Assembly: GCF_015278125.1 (NCBI RefSeq)
Contig: NZ_JADILO010000009.1
Coordinates: 1 to 64,000, forward strand
DNA from: Vibrio fluminensis
Lineage (GTDB): Bacteria; Pseudomonadota; Gammaproteobacteria; Enterobacterales; Vibrionaceae
Direction of reading: 5' to 3'
Length of the DNA stretch: 64,000 nucleotides
Position 1 is the first letter of the stretch. Each line of letters opens with the position of its first letter. A model generated the notes under the pieces. It saw only the letters and a program-made list of their open reading frames with translations, ran no database searches and was not told the origin of the DNA. The translations under genes were made by a program, and so were the position numbers. Positions 1 to 9,382 of the stretch are shown here, piece by piece.

Positions 1-95
1 TACTTGCTTCTGTATGCCTATGTAATGAATGGAAGCTTCTGCGCACGGTATAACAAAAAATATCGCGATCGCGACCTACGGTCGCTTCCAAAAAA

Positions 96-121
96 GAACC
101 CCGCTTGAAAAAGCGGGGTTC
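96..121. terminator. Perfect hairpin, probable terminator
   Basis: A perfect 11-bp stem (GAACCCCGCTT) closes on a GAAA tetraloop. Six A residues precede it on the plus strand, so the U-tract would be on a minus-strand transcript; it may work in both directions. It probably ends a gene left of the window. Confidence 0.7.
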
Positions 122-134
122 GTCATCAATCTGG

Positions 135-158
135 AGCCAGCATTAAGCTGGCTTTTTT
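135..158 (+). terminator. Rho-independent terminator
   Basis: A 7-bp stem (AGCCAGC / GCTGGCT) with loop ATTAA is followed by a run of T. It would stop plus-strand transcription entering from the left, isolating the GNAT/AraC pair. Confidence 0.75.
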
Positions 159-214
159 ATATTTGTTATTCACCACCCTGACTATTGATCGGCAGTGTGC
201 AAAGGAGTTGTACG

Positions 215-634
215 ATGCAAATGGAGTTTTTATTAAACCCACCTGAATCGGTAAGAAGTGATATTTTAGCGGGATTACGCAGTTATAACGTTCGGTTTTT
301 TCCAGATCAAGATAGCCAAACTGTTGCCTGCATTGTTAAAGATGAATTCGGTCACTTTGCTGGTGGACTGTTTGGTGAGGTGTTTACCAACACGCTTTTT
401 GTCGAGTATTTCTGGATTGATGAGAGTCAGAGAAAAACTGGTGTGGGGACTCAAGTCTTCGAGTGTGTGGAACGTGAAGTGAAGCTGCTCGGGGTTGAAA
501 CCATCTGCCTTGATACTTTTACTTTTCAAGCTCGTGAGTTTTACCTAAAAATGGGGTTCAAAGAGGTGGGGCGATTCACAGGGTTCCCAATGCCGAATGT
601 CGATAAAATCTTTTTGCAAAAGAGTATTGGCTAG
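215..634 (+). CDS. GNAT family N-acetyltransferase
   Basis: A protein of 139 residues if read from the ATG at 215, which has a strong AAAGGAG site at 201-207; an upstream in-frame start at 185 is less likely. The GNAT fold is suggested by an acetyl-CoA-loop-like stretch (QRKTGVGTQVFE), the following beta strand (ICLDTF) and the C-terminal FYLKMGFKEVG motif typical of the family. The substrate is unknown. The AraC gene begins at the base after its stop codon, so the two are almost certainly cotranscribed and the regulator may control the acetyltransferase. Confidence 0.8.
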   Translation: MQMEFLLNPPESVRSDILAGLRSYNVRFFPDQDSQTVACIVKDEFGHFAGGLFGEVFTNTLFVEYFWIDESQRKTGVGTQVFECVEREVKLLGVETICLDTFTFQAREFYLKMGFKEVGRFTGFPMPNVDKIFLQKSIG

Positions 635-1384
635 ATGGCGATTGCTCCTCGTGTTTGGGTGATACCTGGTATGCTGGTCAGCTATGGTGAGATGGTCGAT
701 ACCGCTCAACATGCCCACGCGTTAATGCAATTGACTGTGTTTGAAGATAGTGGTTCGCTGTCGATTGACGGCCACTTACTTTCCACGTCATTGCTGGCAA
801 GTAAGGTGCCTCATCGTCTGCAAATGAGCAAGGGTTGGGTCATTTTGGTTGAGCCTCAATCTGAAGTTGGACGATGTTTACAGCAGTTTCTGGTTGATAG
901 GCAATTTCAAGAGTTTGCTTTTAATGATGCATTGGTTGTACCAAACGAGCATCAATTTCCATTGATTCAATTGCTTACTATTTTGAAGCAGCTTTCTTCG
1001 ACGGTGAGTTGGCAAGAGCTGCTTGGTGAAGTGACATCAAATGATCCGCGTATTGAATGTTTACTGACTCAGCTCAATCAATGCTTCGCTAGCGAGTGCT
1101 TGATACCTGATAGTTGGCGCGCAGAGCAGATAGCCGAGCAACTTGCTTTGTCAGAGAGTCGATTTCTTCATCTCTTTAAACAGCAAATGGGCATCGCATG
1201 GCGACCTTATCTGCTGTGGCGCCGGCTTATGTGTGCGGTTAAACTGCTTCGAAAAGGCAAGTCAGCCACAGAAGCAGCCCATAGAGCAGGGTTTTCTGAT
1301 AGTGCCCACTTAAGCCGTACTTTTAAGTCGATATTTGGTGTATCAATTCGCGAATCTAAAACCATGTTTTTTGGTTCTGATTAG
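635..1384 (+). CDS. AraC family transcriptional regulator
   Basis: 249 residues. The last ~100 residues form an AraC double helix-turn-helix: the first helix pair lies around WRAEQIAEQLALSESRFLHLF, and the second around AHRAGFSDSAHLSRTFKSIFG, with the usual GFSDSAHLSRTFK signature. The N-terminal part resembles a small cupin-like sensing domain but no ligand can be named. It starts directly after the stop of the GNAT gene (TAG then ATG), which implies translational coupling. Confidence 0.85.
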   Translation: MAIAPRVWVIPGMLVSYGEMVDTAQHAHALMQLTVFEDSGSLSIDGHLLSTSLLASKVPHRLQMSKGWVILVEPQSEVGRCLQQFLVDRQFQEFAFNDALVVPNEHQFPLIQLLTILKQLSSTVSWQELLGEVTSNDPRIECLLTQLNQCFASECLIPDSWRAEQIAEQLALSESRFLHLFKQQMGIAWRPYLLWRRLMCAVKLLRKGKSATEAAHRAGFSDSAHLSRTFKSIFGVSIRESKTMFFGSD

Positions 1385-1391
1385 GCTATTT

Positions 1392-1721
1392 TTAATAGAC
1401 AATACCTTGGAACAGAGGCTTGAGATCTTCTAGCTTCTGCTCTTCACTTATAGGTTCAACTTCAACTTTGATCAATGGGCTGACGCACTCAACGAAGGGC
1501 TGGATCTGTTTTTCATACTGCTTGCTGCCATCACTATCAACTGAAAAGTCGCCAGTGACCACACTTGGTTGGCTGATCTTATCTACGCTGACTTGAATTG
1601 AGACATTATATTGATGGCCTTCTGGCAGTAATCTCGCACAGTTCTCTATATTTTCTGTTTGTCCGTAACCGTAAGCATTTGATGTAATTGCTAGTACGAC
1701 GATAAATAAACAACGCATATT
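1392..1721 (-). CDS. Small secreted protein of unknown function
   Basis: About 109 residues from the ATG at 1721, which is preceded by AGGAAAT; an ATG three codons earlier (1730) is an alternative. A short positively charged start and a hydrophobic stretch (CLFIVVLAI) end in an Ala/Gly-rich site, so it is probably exported. The mature part is acidic, has two Cys residues (ENCARLL and FVECVSP) that could form a disulfide, and shows no family I recognise. It is convergent with the AraC gene, only seven bases away. Confidence 0.6.
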   Translation of the reverse strand, partial: NMRCLFIVVLAITSNAYGYGQTENIENCARLLPEGHQYNVSIQVSVDKISQPSVVTGDFSVDSDGSKQYEKQIQPFVECVSPLIKVEVEPISEEQKLEDLKPLFQGIVY

Positions 1722-1838
1722 TCCTGTCATATTTTTACTCGCAGTTATTGATGTACCAATAAACAGAGCATAGCAAGTTTATTCAATTTTTCTTTTTCGT
1801 TACCCGCTATGCTTCTGTTAATTTAGAAGGAGGGCAGT

Positions 1839-2591
1839 ATGCAGCAATACTTACAGCAAACAGAGATGTTAGATTTCGACAATGCCTCAATCCAGCAGCT
1901 TATAAAAACTCGGACTTGGCACAAGCAAGATGAATATGATGCGATTGATCAAATATATTCGTTTGTTCGTGATGAGATCGTATTTGGCTACAACTCTGAT
2001 GACACAATACCAGCTAGCCAAGTACTAAAAGACGGTTATGGGCAGTGTAATACCAAAGGTACTCTGTTTATGGCCCTGCTTAGAGCGGTAGGTATTCCTA
2101 CTCGTTTGCATGGTTTTACGATTAATAACCAGTTGCAGCTTGGTGCGATTCCTAAGTATTTTTTCAAGCTCGCACCGGAGAAAATTATGCACAGCTGGGT
2201 AGAGGTCTACTTCAACGGCAAATGGGTGAACTTAGAAGGTTATATTTTAGATAAATCCTATCTTTCTAAAGTTAAGCAGCGTTTTGGTACTGAGTGTTCT
2301 GCATTTTCTGGCTATGGCGTAGCCGTTAAATGCTTAAGGGCTGTGGAGGTTGATTGGCTCGGCAGAGACACTTACATTCAGAAAGAAGGGATTGCGGATG
2401 ACTTTGGTATTTATGCTCAGCCAGATACCTTTTATCTAACTCGAGGCAGTAACTTAAGAGGGGCGAAAAAATTACTGTACTGTTATGTACTGCGTCACTT
2501 GATTAACAGTAATGTTAAACGGATAAGAAAGCATGGCATTGCGCAATCTCTGCGGGAGTCGAGTAACACTGGTGCGTTTGTAAAGAGTTGA
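1839..2591 (+). CDS. Transglutaminase-like cysteine protease-fold protein
   Basis: 250 residues with a transglutaminase core: the nucleophile Cys in GYGQCNTKGTLFMALLRAVG, the His in MHSWVEVYFNGKW, and an acidic residue in the following VNLEGYILD. This is the Cys-His-Asp/Glu arrangement of the bacterial transglutaminase-like superfamily (peptidase or amide-bond chemistry). There is no signal peptide, so it is probably cytoplasmic. The substrate is unknown. AGAAGGAGGGC lies just upstream of the ATG, a strong ribosome-binding site. It stands alone, followed by a palindromic repeat and a shared terminator. Confidence 0.8.
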   Translation: MQQYLQQTEMLDFDNASIQQLIKTRTWHKQDEYDAIDQIYSFVRDEIVFGYNSDDTIPASQVLKDGYGQCNTKGTLFMALLRAVGIPTRLHGFTINNQLQLGAIPKYFFKLAPEKIMHSWVEVYFNGKWVNLEGYILDKSYLSKVKQRFGTECSAFSGYGVAVKCLRAVEVDWLGRDTYIQKEGIADDFGIYAQPDTFYLTRGSNLRGAKKLLYCYVLRHLINSNVKRIRKHGIAQSLRESSNTGAFVKS

Positions 2592-2601
2592 AATATAGAT
2601 A

Positions 2602-2671
2602 ATACCAATAAGCATAAGCCTTTGATTTTACTTGCGAAGTTTTCTGACCACTTACTTATCCTGATTGGTAT
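2602..2671. repeat. Palindromic-ended intergenic repeat (MITE/REP-like)
   Basis: A 70-bp stretch whose ends are imperfect inverted repeats: ATACCAATAAGCATAAG at the left and the complement of ATACCAATCAGGATAAG at the right, matching at 15 of 17 positions. ATTGGTAT-bounded intergenic elements of this kind are, as I recall, common in vibrios and relatives. It sits between the transglutaminase-like gene and its terminator. Confidence 0.55.
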
Positions 2672-2679
2672 AAATGAAA

Positions 2680-2703
2680 AAAGCGGGCATTAAATACCCG
2701 CTT
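2680..2703. terminator. Bidirectional terminator
   Basis: AAGCGGG / CCCGCTT stem around a nine-base loop (CATTAAATA), with A-rich and T-rich flanks. It is placed between convergent genes (transglutaminase-like protein and phosphohexomutase) and could serve both. Confidence 0.7.
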
Positions 2704-2720
2704 AAAATCAATGGTTTAAA

Positions 2721-4424
2721 TTAAATCATATGTTGATGTTCAGCAATCAACATGTCCATTGCGAGTTGCGCTTTCTCTTGTGCAACTTGGAAGTCATCCT
2801 CAGCGGCAAACGGCTCAATCACTTCGTAGTAGCATTTCAGTTTTGGCTCCGTGCCGGAAGGGCGAACAATAACGCGCGCACCGCCTGATAAGTGGTAAAT
2901 CAACACATCACTCGGTGGTAAATCAATGTTTTGAGTACTGCCATCAGCGAAGATCTTTTGCAGTGATTTTAGATCTTCAGTGGATTCAACCGTTCGTCCC
3001 GCGATCGCAGTTGGTGGGTTGGCACGAAGTTTTTCACCTACCGGTGGCGTATTTGGCGCTAGCGCGATACTACGCTGTGCATTGACATACATGCCGTGCT
3101 GACGATATAGGCTTTCCAATTGATCCCAGATGGTTTTACCTTGGCTATGTAATTCCGCAGTAAGCTGTGCAAATGCCACTAGTGCCGATAAGCCATCCTT
3201 ATCCCAGACTTTATTTCCGACCGTGTAACCTAGTGCTTCTTCATAAGCAAACAAGAACTGGCTGTCTTCAGTTTGCTTTTGCATCGCAACGTTGGTCAGC
3301 CATTTAAAGCCAGTCAAGGTTTGGTAATAAGTCGCTCCGTGAGATTTGGCAATTTTATCCAGTAGCGTCGATGAAACAATGGTGTTACCGACTAACTGTT
3401 TGCTGGCATCGGTTTGGCTCAACAGATAGTGTCCAAATAGCGATCCCACTTGATCACCAGTAAGCATTTGGTAGTCGCCGTCTGGTTTTCTTACTGCGAC
3501 AGCAAAACGATCCGCATCAGGATCATTGGCGCAGGCAATATCAGCACTGTGTTGTTTGGCGAGCGCAACCACCATATCCATCGCGCCGGCTTCTTCAGGG
3601 TTAGGGAAGTTAACGGTAGGGAAGCGACCGTCCGGTTCACGTTGTTCTTTTACACTGTAAACTTGATTGAAACCTGCATCGGCAAGTAAGGTTTCAGCCA
3701 TACGCGCACCAACACCATGCATGGCGGTATATGCGATAGCAATACCGTCTGGGTTGTGGTGATTTTTGAGTAGCGGATTACCATTCATCGCGTCTCTATA
3801 GGCTTGATAATATTCGTCTTTTAGCCAAACTAAACGATCAAGAGCGACCGCTTCTTCAACGCATAGCAGTTCTAATGGTGACTCGGCGGCGACATCGATA
3901 TGGTGGGCGATTCCGGAATCGTGCGGTGGAATGATTTGCGCACCATTTTCCCAGTAAACTTTAAAGCCATTGTATTCTGGGGGATTGTGGCTTGCGGTTA
4001 CGACGACTGCCGCAACGGTATTAAGGTATTTTACACCAAAAGCAACGATTGGCGTTGCGGCAACATCATGAGTTAAATAGACTTTTATGCCAAGCGCGGT
4101 CAAAACCGCAGCTGTGTCGTGCGCGAATTGTTTTGAGTCTGGACGACCGTCATAACCAATCACTACACCACGTTGTTTTGCATCATCAAATTGCTGAATC
4201 AGGTATTGTCCGAGTCCGGTGGCAGTCTGCTGGATAACCAGTCGGTTCATACGGTTAGGTCCTGCTCCCACTTTACCGCGCAATCCGGCGGTGCCAAATT
4301 CTAGACGGCTGCAAAAACGATCCTCCAGCTCTTGAGTTTGCTGTTCATCCACTAGACGTTGAAGTTCCTCACGAGTACGAGGATCTGGATCGATAGCTAA
4401 CCATTGGGTGATTTGTTCATTCAT
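2721..4424 (-). CDS. Phosphohexomutase (phosphoglucomutase/phosphomannomutase family)
   Basis: 567 residues from the ATG at 4424, which is preceded by GGGAAAAGAG; the frame is open 23 codons further upstream, but that segment lacks a good site. Alpha-D-phosphohexomutase domains I-IV are all visible: the phosphoserine loop TASHNPPEYNG, the Mg-binding DPDADR, the sugar-specificity segment EEALGY, and the phosphate-binding RPSGTEPK near the C-terminus. The length and the N-terminal region resemble the long PgcA/COG1109 class rather than the short CpsG type found at 50738-52102. It interconverts hexose 1- and 6-phosphates; sugar preference cannot be read from the sequence. It is a monocistronic-looking gene. 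Confidence 0.9.
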   Translation of the reverse strand: MNEQITQWLAIDPDPRTREELQRLVDEQQTQELEDRFCSRLEFGTAGLRGKVGAGPNRMNRLVIQQTATGLGQYLIQQFDDAKQRGVVIGYDGRPDSKQFAHDTAAVLTALGIKVYLTHDVAATPIVAFGVKYLNTVAAVVVTASHNPPEYNGFKVYWENGAQIIPPHDSGIAHHIDVAAESPLELLCVEEAVALDRLVWLKDEYYQAYRDAMNGNPLLKNHHNPDGIAIAYTAMHGVGARMAETLLADAGFNQVYSVKEQREPDGRFPTVNFPNPEEAGAMDMVVALAKQHSADIACANDPDADRFAVAVRKPDGDYQMLTGDQVGSLFGHYLLSQTDASKQLVGNTIVSSTLLDKIAKSHGATYYQTLTGFKWLTNVAMQKQTEDSQFLFAYEEALGYTVGNKVWDKDGLSALVAFAQLTAELHSQGKTIWDQLESLYRQHGMYVNAQRSIALAPNTPPVGEKLRANPPTAIAGRTVESTEDLKSLQKIFADGSTQNIDLPPSDVLIYHLSGGARVIVRPSGTEPKLKCYYEVIEPFAAEDDFQVAQEKAQLAMDMLIAEHQHMI

Positions 4425-4777
4425 CTCTTTTCCCTTTCTTCTGGAGTAACCTTCAGGTGTTATAACGAAATAGTAAGTGATAGTAGTTATCATTTACGAG
4501 AGCGCAATCGCTAAACTAATTTGTCATTCATCAGCTTGCACATTTTTAAATCGCTAACTAGCCTTAATTAACATAAATATAACATTTTGCGTTAGTTTTA
4601 GGTTAGCCCAAACAAGTCGCTACTTGCTAGTCGACTTGAACAATTCGGATATGAAGCGCAAGGATTGCACGATATCACTAAGGATGTGACTCGGTATCGG
4701 GTGTTCTGCGTAAAAGTGATTGAACCCTTGTTTTATAGCACCGCGAAAAGAGTGCAAAGACAAAGAGGAGAGGTCTT

Positions 4778-5944
4778 TTGAAAAGAATACCACTAGCGGT
4801 TTGGCTAACATTGGAAGTTTTCGCCATCACTTGGTCGACGCAGGCTCTTGCCGAAGAGAGTGCGCTTAATATGACGCAGGGTGTGACTCAGATAAGCTCT
4901 GAGGTATATCACCTGCATATGTTGATTTTCTACATCTGCTGTGCGATTGCCTTAGTCGTGTTTGGCGCGATGTTTTACTCAATTTATAAGCACCGCAAAT
5001 CGAAAGGGGCGGTTGCTGCTCATTTCCATGAAAGTACCAAAGTCGAAGTTATTTGGACTGTCATTCCCATCATCATTCTTATCGCGATGGCGATTCCAGC
5101 TACTAAAACCTTAGTGGCTATGGAAGATACTTCCCAATCAGACCTAACCGTTAAAATCACCGGTTCGCAATGGAAGTGGCATTACAGCTACTTTGGCGAA
5201 GATGTGGAGTTTTTCAGCTTGCTGGCAACCTCGCAAAACCAAATTGATGGTATCGAAGAAAAAGGCGCCCATTACTTGCTTGAAGTTGATAACCCTTTGG
5301 TGCTGCCTATCAACCGCAAAGTCCGTTTTCTTATGACCTCAGATGATGTAATCCACTCATGGTGGGTACCGGATTTTGCCGTTAAGAAAGACACCATCCC
5401 CGGCTTTATTAACGAAGCATGGACAAAAATCGACAAGCCGGGCGTCTATCGTGGGCAGTGTGCAGAGCTTTGTGGTCGAGCTCATGGCTTTATGCCGATA
5501 GTGGTCCATGCGATGACCGAAGCAGACTACGACACTTGGCTGGCAGACAAGAAAGCAGAGCTAGCGCTTGCTCAGCAAGAAGCCGCCGCAGCCCTTACCA
5601 GTGAATTGAGTCTAGATGAGCTGATGCCAATCGGTGAGAAGGTTTACGTTGATCGTTGTGCGGTCTGTCATCAGGCAAATGGACAAGGTATTCCTGGAGC
5701 CTTTCCGGCAATCAAAGGTAGTGCTGTCGCGACAGGCGACGTTGATCAACATATCGACATCATCGTCAACGGTCGCTCCGGAACGGCAATGCAGGCGTTT
5801 GCTAGTCAGCTAACCGAGCAAGAGATCGCTGCCGTAGTCACTTATCAACGTAACGCGTTTGATAACAATACCGGTGACGTTGTGCAAGCGTCAGACATTA
5901 ATAACTTTACCATGCAAGGTCAGAGTAGTAAGGAGGAATTATGA
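4778..5944 (+). CDS. coxB: Cytochrome c oxidase subunit II with fused cytochrome c domain
   Basis: 388 residues starting at a TTG that follows a strong GAGGAGAGG site (4765-4773). It has a signal peptide (cleavage near ALAEE) and two membrane helices. The periplasmic cupredoxin domain holds the full CuA ligand set in [12 protein letters not shown]. The C-terminal ~100 residues carry a haem c site, CAVCH, with a distal Met region (GTAMQAF), making it a caa3-type subunit II. It takes electrons from cytochrome c and passes them to subunit I. The stop overlaps the start of coxA by four bases (ATGA). It is the first gene of the oxidase operon. Confidence 0.96.
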   Translation: MKRIPLAVWLTLEVFAITWSTQALAEESALNMTQGVTQISSEVYHLHMLIFYICCAIALVVFGAMFYSIYKHRKSKGAVAAHFHESTKVEVIWTVIPIIILIAMAIPATKTLVAMEDTSQSDLTVKITGSQWKWHYSYFGEDVEFFSLLATSQNQIDGIEEKGAHYLLEVDNPLVLPINRKVRFLMTSDDVIHSWWVPDFAVKKDTIPGFINEAWTKIDKPGVYRGQCAELCGRAHGFMPIVVHAMTEADYDTWLADKKAELALAQQEAAAALTSELSLDELMPIGEKVYVDRCAVCHQANGQGIPGAFPAIKGSAVATGDVDQHIDIIVNGRSGTAMQAFASQLTEQEIAAVVTYQRNAFDNNTGDVVQASDINNFTMQGQSSKEEL

Positions 5945-7587
5945 AACCATCGACTACTCAAAACGAAAAGTCATCACCGGTTGCTGATGCAGAGTTAAGC
6001 CGCGCCAATTCAACCATTGCTATTGATCATGATGAACATGAGCACCATGCACCAAAAGGTTTAGCGCGTTGGATCTATTCGACTAACCATAAAGATATCG
6101 GGACGCTCTATTTATGGTTTAGTTTCATCATGTTCTTAACTGGCGGCGCGATGGCTATGATTATTCGCGCCGAGCTGTTCCAGCCAGGTTTGCAATTGGT
6201 TGACCCTCAATTTTTCAATCAGATGACGACGGTACATGGTTTGATCATGGTGTTTGGTGCGGTTATGCCTGCCTTTACCGGGCTAGCAAACTGGATGATT
6301 CCGATGATGATCGGCGCACCAGATATGGCCTTGCCACGGATGAACAACCTAAGTTTCTGGATCCTTCCTTTTGCCTTCGCCATTTTGCTTGCTTCACTCT
6401 TTACCGAAGGTGGTGGCCCCGACTTTGGTTGGACTTTCTACGCGCCATTATCGACAACCTATGGTCCTGACAGTACCGCCCTGTTTGTCTTCTCAGTACA
6501 TATCATGGGTATCAGCTCAATTATGGGCGCGATCAACGTTATCGTGACGATTGTGAACATGCGTGCGCCAGGTATGACATGGTTTAAAATGCCATTGTTT
6601 GTTTGGACTTGGTTAATCACGGCATTTCTACTTATCGCGGTGATGCCCGTGCTCGCTGGAGCGGTGACCATGGTCTTAACCGATAAGTACTTTGGCACTT
6701 CGTTCTTTGATGCCGCCGGGGGCGGTGATCCGGTGATGTTCCAGCATATATTCTGGTTCTTTGGTCACCCTGAAGTGTACATTATGATTTTGCCTTCTTT
6801 CGGCATTATATCGGCGATTATCCCAGCATTTAGCGGCAAAAAACTCTTTGGTTACCATTCGATGGTCTACGCAACCTGTAGTATTGCGCTGTTGTCGTTC
6901 CTGGTATGGGCGCACCATATGTTTACCACCGGTATGCCAGTGTTCGCCGAACTCTTCTTTATGTATTGCACCATGCTGATCGCGGTACCGACAGGGGTGA
7001 AGGTGTTCAACTGGGTAGCGACTATGTGGCGAGGGGCGATGACATTTGAAACGCCGATGCTGTTCGCGATCGCCTTTATCGTGTTATTCACCATTGGTGG
7101 TTTCTCTGGGCTAATGCTCGCGATTGTGCCCGCAGACTTCCAATACCACGACACCTACTTCGTAGTGGCTCATTTCCATTATGTGCTGGTCTCGGGCGCG
7201 GTGTTCTCGATCATGGCTGCTGCCTACTATTGGCTTCCGAAATGGACCGGTCATATGTATGACCATAAGCTAAGTCTGTGGCATTTCTGGTGCTCAATTA
7301 TTTCCGTTAATGTGCTGTTCTTCCCAATGCATTTCCTTGGCTTAGCTGGAATGCCAAGACGAATTCCAGACTACGCAATTCAGTTTGCCGATATTAACCA
7401 GATAGTTTCGATTGGCGGTTTTGCCTTTGGTCTGTCTCAATTGATCTTCCTTTGGCTGGTTATCAAGTGCATTAAAGGTGGGGAAAAAGCGCAAGCTAAA
7501 CCATGGGACCGAGCAGAAGGTCTGGAGTGGACGGTACCAAGCCCTGCGCCGCATCATACGTTTTCAACTCCACCGAAAGTGAATTAA
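5941..7587 (+). CDS. coxA: Cytochrome c oxidase subunit I (aa3-type)
   Basis: 548 residues, twelve or so membrane helices. The catalytic subunit shows the CuB/haem ligands in [15 protein letters not shown] and [10 protein letters not shown], and the haem-ligand region HFHYVLVSG. The Tyr in HPEVY would form the His-Tyr cross-link. A ~45-residue His-rich N-terminal extension ([10 protein letters not shown]) precedes the usual start of the family; whether it binds metal is open. It reduces oxygen to water and pumps protons at the cytoplasmic membrane. Translationally coupled to coxB. Confidence 0.97.
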   Translation: MKPSTTQNEKSSPVADAELSRANSTIAIDHDEHEHHAPKGLARWIYSTNHKDIGTLYLWFSFIMFLTGGAMAMIIRAELFQPGLQLVDPQFFNQMTTVHGLIMVFGAVMPAFTGLANWMIPMMIGAPDMALPRMNNLSFWILPFAFAILLASLFTEGGGPDFGWTFYAPLSTTYGPDSTALFVFSVHIMGISSIMGAINVIVTIVNMRAPGMTWFKMPLFVWTWLITAFLLIAVMPVLAGAVTMVLTDKYFGTSFFDAAGGGDPVMFQHIFWFFGHPEVYIMILPSFGIISAIIPAFSGKKLFGYHSMVYATCSIALLSFLVWAHHMFTTGMPVFAELFFMYCTMLIAVPTGVKVFNWVATMWRGAMTFETPMLFAIAFIVLFTIGGFSGLMLAIVPADFQYHDTYFVVAHFHYVLVSGAVFSIMAAAYYWLPKWTGHMYDHKLSLWHFWCSIISVNVLFFPMHFLGLAGMPRRIPDYAIQFADINQIVSIGGFAFGLSQLIFLWLVIKCIKGGEKAQAKPWDRAEGLEWTVPSPAPHHTFSTPPKVN

Positions 7588-7599
7588 AGGTGGTGATGT

Positions 7600-8217
7600 A
7601 TGCAGGAGCGAAATCCAACAGAGAGCAGTGCAGCTAATCGCAAGTTAACGCTTAAGTTACTTGCTGCGACAGTCGCTATGTTTGGCTTCGGTTTCGCGTT
7701 GGTGCCACTTTACGACATCATGTGTGACGCACTCGGTATTAATGGCAAGACAAACTCCCAAGCCGTCGAACAGCCGACGGCATTAACACCTGATATCTCG
7801 CGCACCATTAAAGTTGAGTTTATTGCTCATCCCAATCCGGCAATGAAATGGGACTTTGAACCTCAAGTCACATCGATGGATGTGCATCCTGGCGAGGTTA
7901 TTCAAACGGCTTATCTTGCCTTTAACCGGGCAAATTACACCATCGTCGGACAAGCGGTGCCCTCGGTTTCACCAGGTCTCGGTGCGAGTTACTTTAACAA
8001 GGTGGAGTGTTTCTGTTTTAACAAGCAACCTTTAGAGGGGCAAGCCAGCGTTGAAATGCCCCTAATATTCTATATCGAGCGCGATATACCAGAATCGATT
8101 CATACATTGACACTCTCTTACACCCTTTACGATATTACCGATACCGTTTCTGAGCCGACCATAACCGCACAGGCGAAGCCTGTGGTATCAGCCAAACAGA
8201 AAGGAGTCACACCATGA
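7600..8217 (+). CDS. ctaG: Cytochrome c oxidase copper-assembly protein CtaG/Cox11
   Basis: 205 residues: one N-terminal membrane anchor and a periplasmic immunoglobulin-like domain with the copper-binding CFCF motif (KVECFCFNKQPL). In the Cox11 family this motif delivers Cu to the CuB centre of subunit I. It has an AAGGTGG site ahead of the ATG, lies 12 bases after coxA, and its stop overlaps the coxC start (ATGA). Confidence 0.95.
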   Translation: MQERNPTESSAANRKLTLKLLAATVAMFGFGFALVPLYDIMCDALGINGKTNSQAVEQPTALTPDISRTIKVEFIAHPNPAMKWDFEPQVTSMDVHPGEVIQTAYLAFNRANYTIVGQAVPSVSPGLGASYFNKVECFCFNKQPLEGQASVEMPLIFYIERDIPESIHTLTLSYTLYDITDTVSEPTITAQAKPVVSAKQKGVTP

Positions 8218-9098
8218 GTTCTAAGCATCAATCCTACTATGTGCCAGCGCAAAGCAGTTGGCCTATCGTCGGCGCGATCGCTCTGTTTCTTGTTGCGCTT
8301 GGCGCGGGGTTAACGGTGCAGACGATGGCAGAAGGGGGCAGTGCAAGTGTGTTCTCTAAACTCGTGTTGGGTTTAGGTTTCTTGTTCTTACTCTACATGT
8401 TAGCGGGCTGGTTAACCAACGTGGTGAGTGAGTCGATGAGTGGGCTGTACTCTGATCAAATTGCTCGCTCTTTTCGCCAAGGAATGAGCTGGTTTATTTT
8501 CTCTGAGGTGATGTTCTTCGGCGCGTTTTTCGGTGCGCTTTTTTACGCCAGAATGATTTCGGTACCTTGGCTGGGCGGCGCGGACAATAACGTGATGACC
8601 CACGAGGTGTTGTGGCCTGCATTTGAAGCGATGTGGCCATTAACGACCACGCCAGATGGGACTACGACCACAGCGATGAGCTGGCAGGGCATCCCTTTGA
8701 ACAACACGATTATTCTTTTGTTGTCTTCAATTACTCTGCATATGGCGCACATCAGTCTTGAGCAAAACAAACGCATGGCGTTGATCGTCTGGCTTGAGGT
8801 CACCATCGTTTTGGCAGGCTTTTTCCTCTACTACCAAGGGGTTGAATACATTCATGCCTACCAGGATTTAGACTTAACGCTTCAATCGGGCGTATATGGC
8901 AACACCTTCTTTATGCTGACTGGCTTTCATGGATTACATGTCCTACTTGGCTCGATTTTCTTGATTGTGTTACTGGCGCGTATTGCCAAAGATCATTTTA
9001 CACCGAAAGATCATTTTGCTTTTCAAGCAGGTAGTTGGTACTGGCATTTTGTCGATGTGGTATGGCTGTGCCTGTTTGTTTTTGTGTATGTACTCTAA
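8214..9098 (+). CDS. coxC: Cytochrome c oxidase subunit III
   Basis: 294 residues with seven predicted membrane helices. Family signatures include FSEVMFFGAFFGALFYAR, TGFHGLHVLLG and the C-terminal WYWHFVDVVWLCLF. It has no redox centre; it stabilises subunit I and proton uptake. A loop containing a TTTPDGTTTT stretch links the early helices. It overlaps ctaG by four bases, which fits coupled synthesis of the oxidase subunits. Confidence 0.97.
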   Translation: MSSKHQSYYVPAQSSWPIVGAIALFLVALGAGLTVQTMAEGGSASVFSKLVLGLGFLFLLYMLAGWLTNVVSESMSGLYSDQIARSFRQGMSWFIFSEVMFFGAFFGALFYARMISVPWLGGADNNVMTHEVLWPAFEAMWPLTTTPDGTTTTAMSWQGIPLNNTIILLLSSITLHMAHISLEQNKRMALIVWLEVTIVLAGFFLYYQGVEYIHAYQDLDLTLQSGVYGNTFFMLTGFHGLHVLLGSIFLIVLLARIAKDHFTPKDHFAFQAGSWYWHFVDVVWLCLFVFVYVL

Positions 9099-9145
9099 GC
9101 GGAGTCAGTGGCTCATTGAGCCACAAAATTTCACGTTAAAAAAGC

Positions 9146-9382
9146 TTAAAAAGGACGAGAATTGGGTTCGATAAAGCCACTGAGTAGTGCAACAAGCATC
9201 AATATGACGGCGAGCGCTGAAAGGATGACACGCTTGCCAAGATAGTGACTCATTGGCGGTTGATCTTGTTGCTCATCTTCAGATTCACTGGGTCCTTTTA
9301 CCATTTCGATCAGCGCCTTGGCGAGGTTAGCAATGATAAAGAGTAGTAGTAAAACCAGCACTGATTTGAAAATGAAAACCAT
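9146..9382 (-). CDS. DUF2909 twin-transmembrane protein
   Basis: 78 residues from the ATG at 9382, which has AAGGATGACGAT directly upstream; the longer open frame to 9535 lacks this support. Two hydrophobic helices (FKSVLVLLLLFIIANLAK and ILSALAVILMLVALLSG) flank an acidic, Gln-rich loop. This fits the DUF2909 family, which I recall as a companion of SURF1 in cox loci of Pseudomonas. It runs against the oxidase operon and its 5' end coincides with the 5' end of the SURF1 gene. Function unknown; a role in oxidase assembly is inference from context only. Confidence 0.75.
   Translation of the reverse strand: MVFIFKSVLVLLLLFIIANLAKALIEMVKGPSESEDEQQDQPPMSHYLGKRVILSALAVILMLVALLSGFIEPNSRPF

Noticed and set aside
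4620..4811. 63-codon minus-strand frame upstream of coxB
   Set aside because: Overlaps the coxB start and ribosome-binding site, no recognisable sequence.
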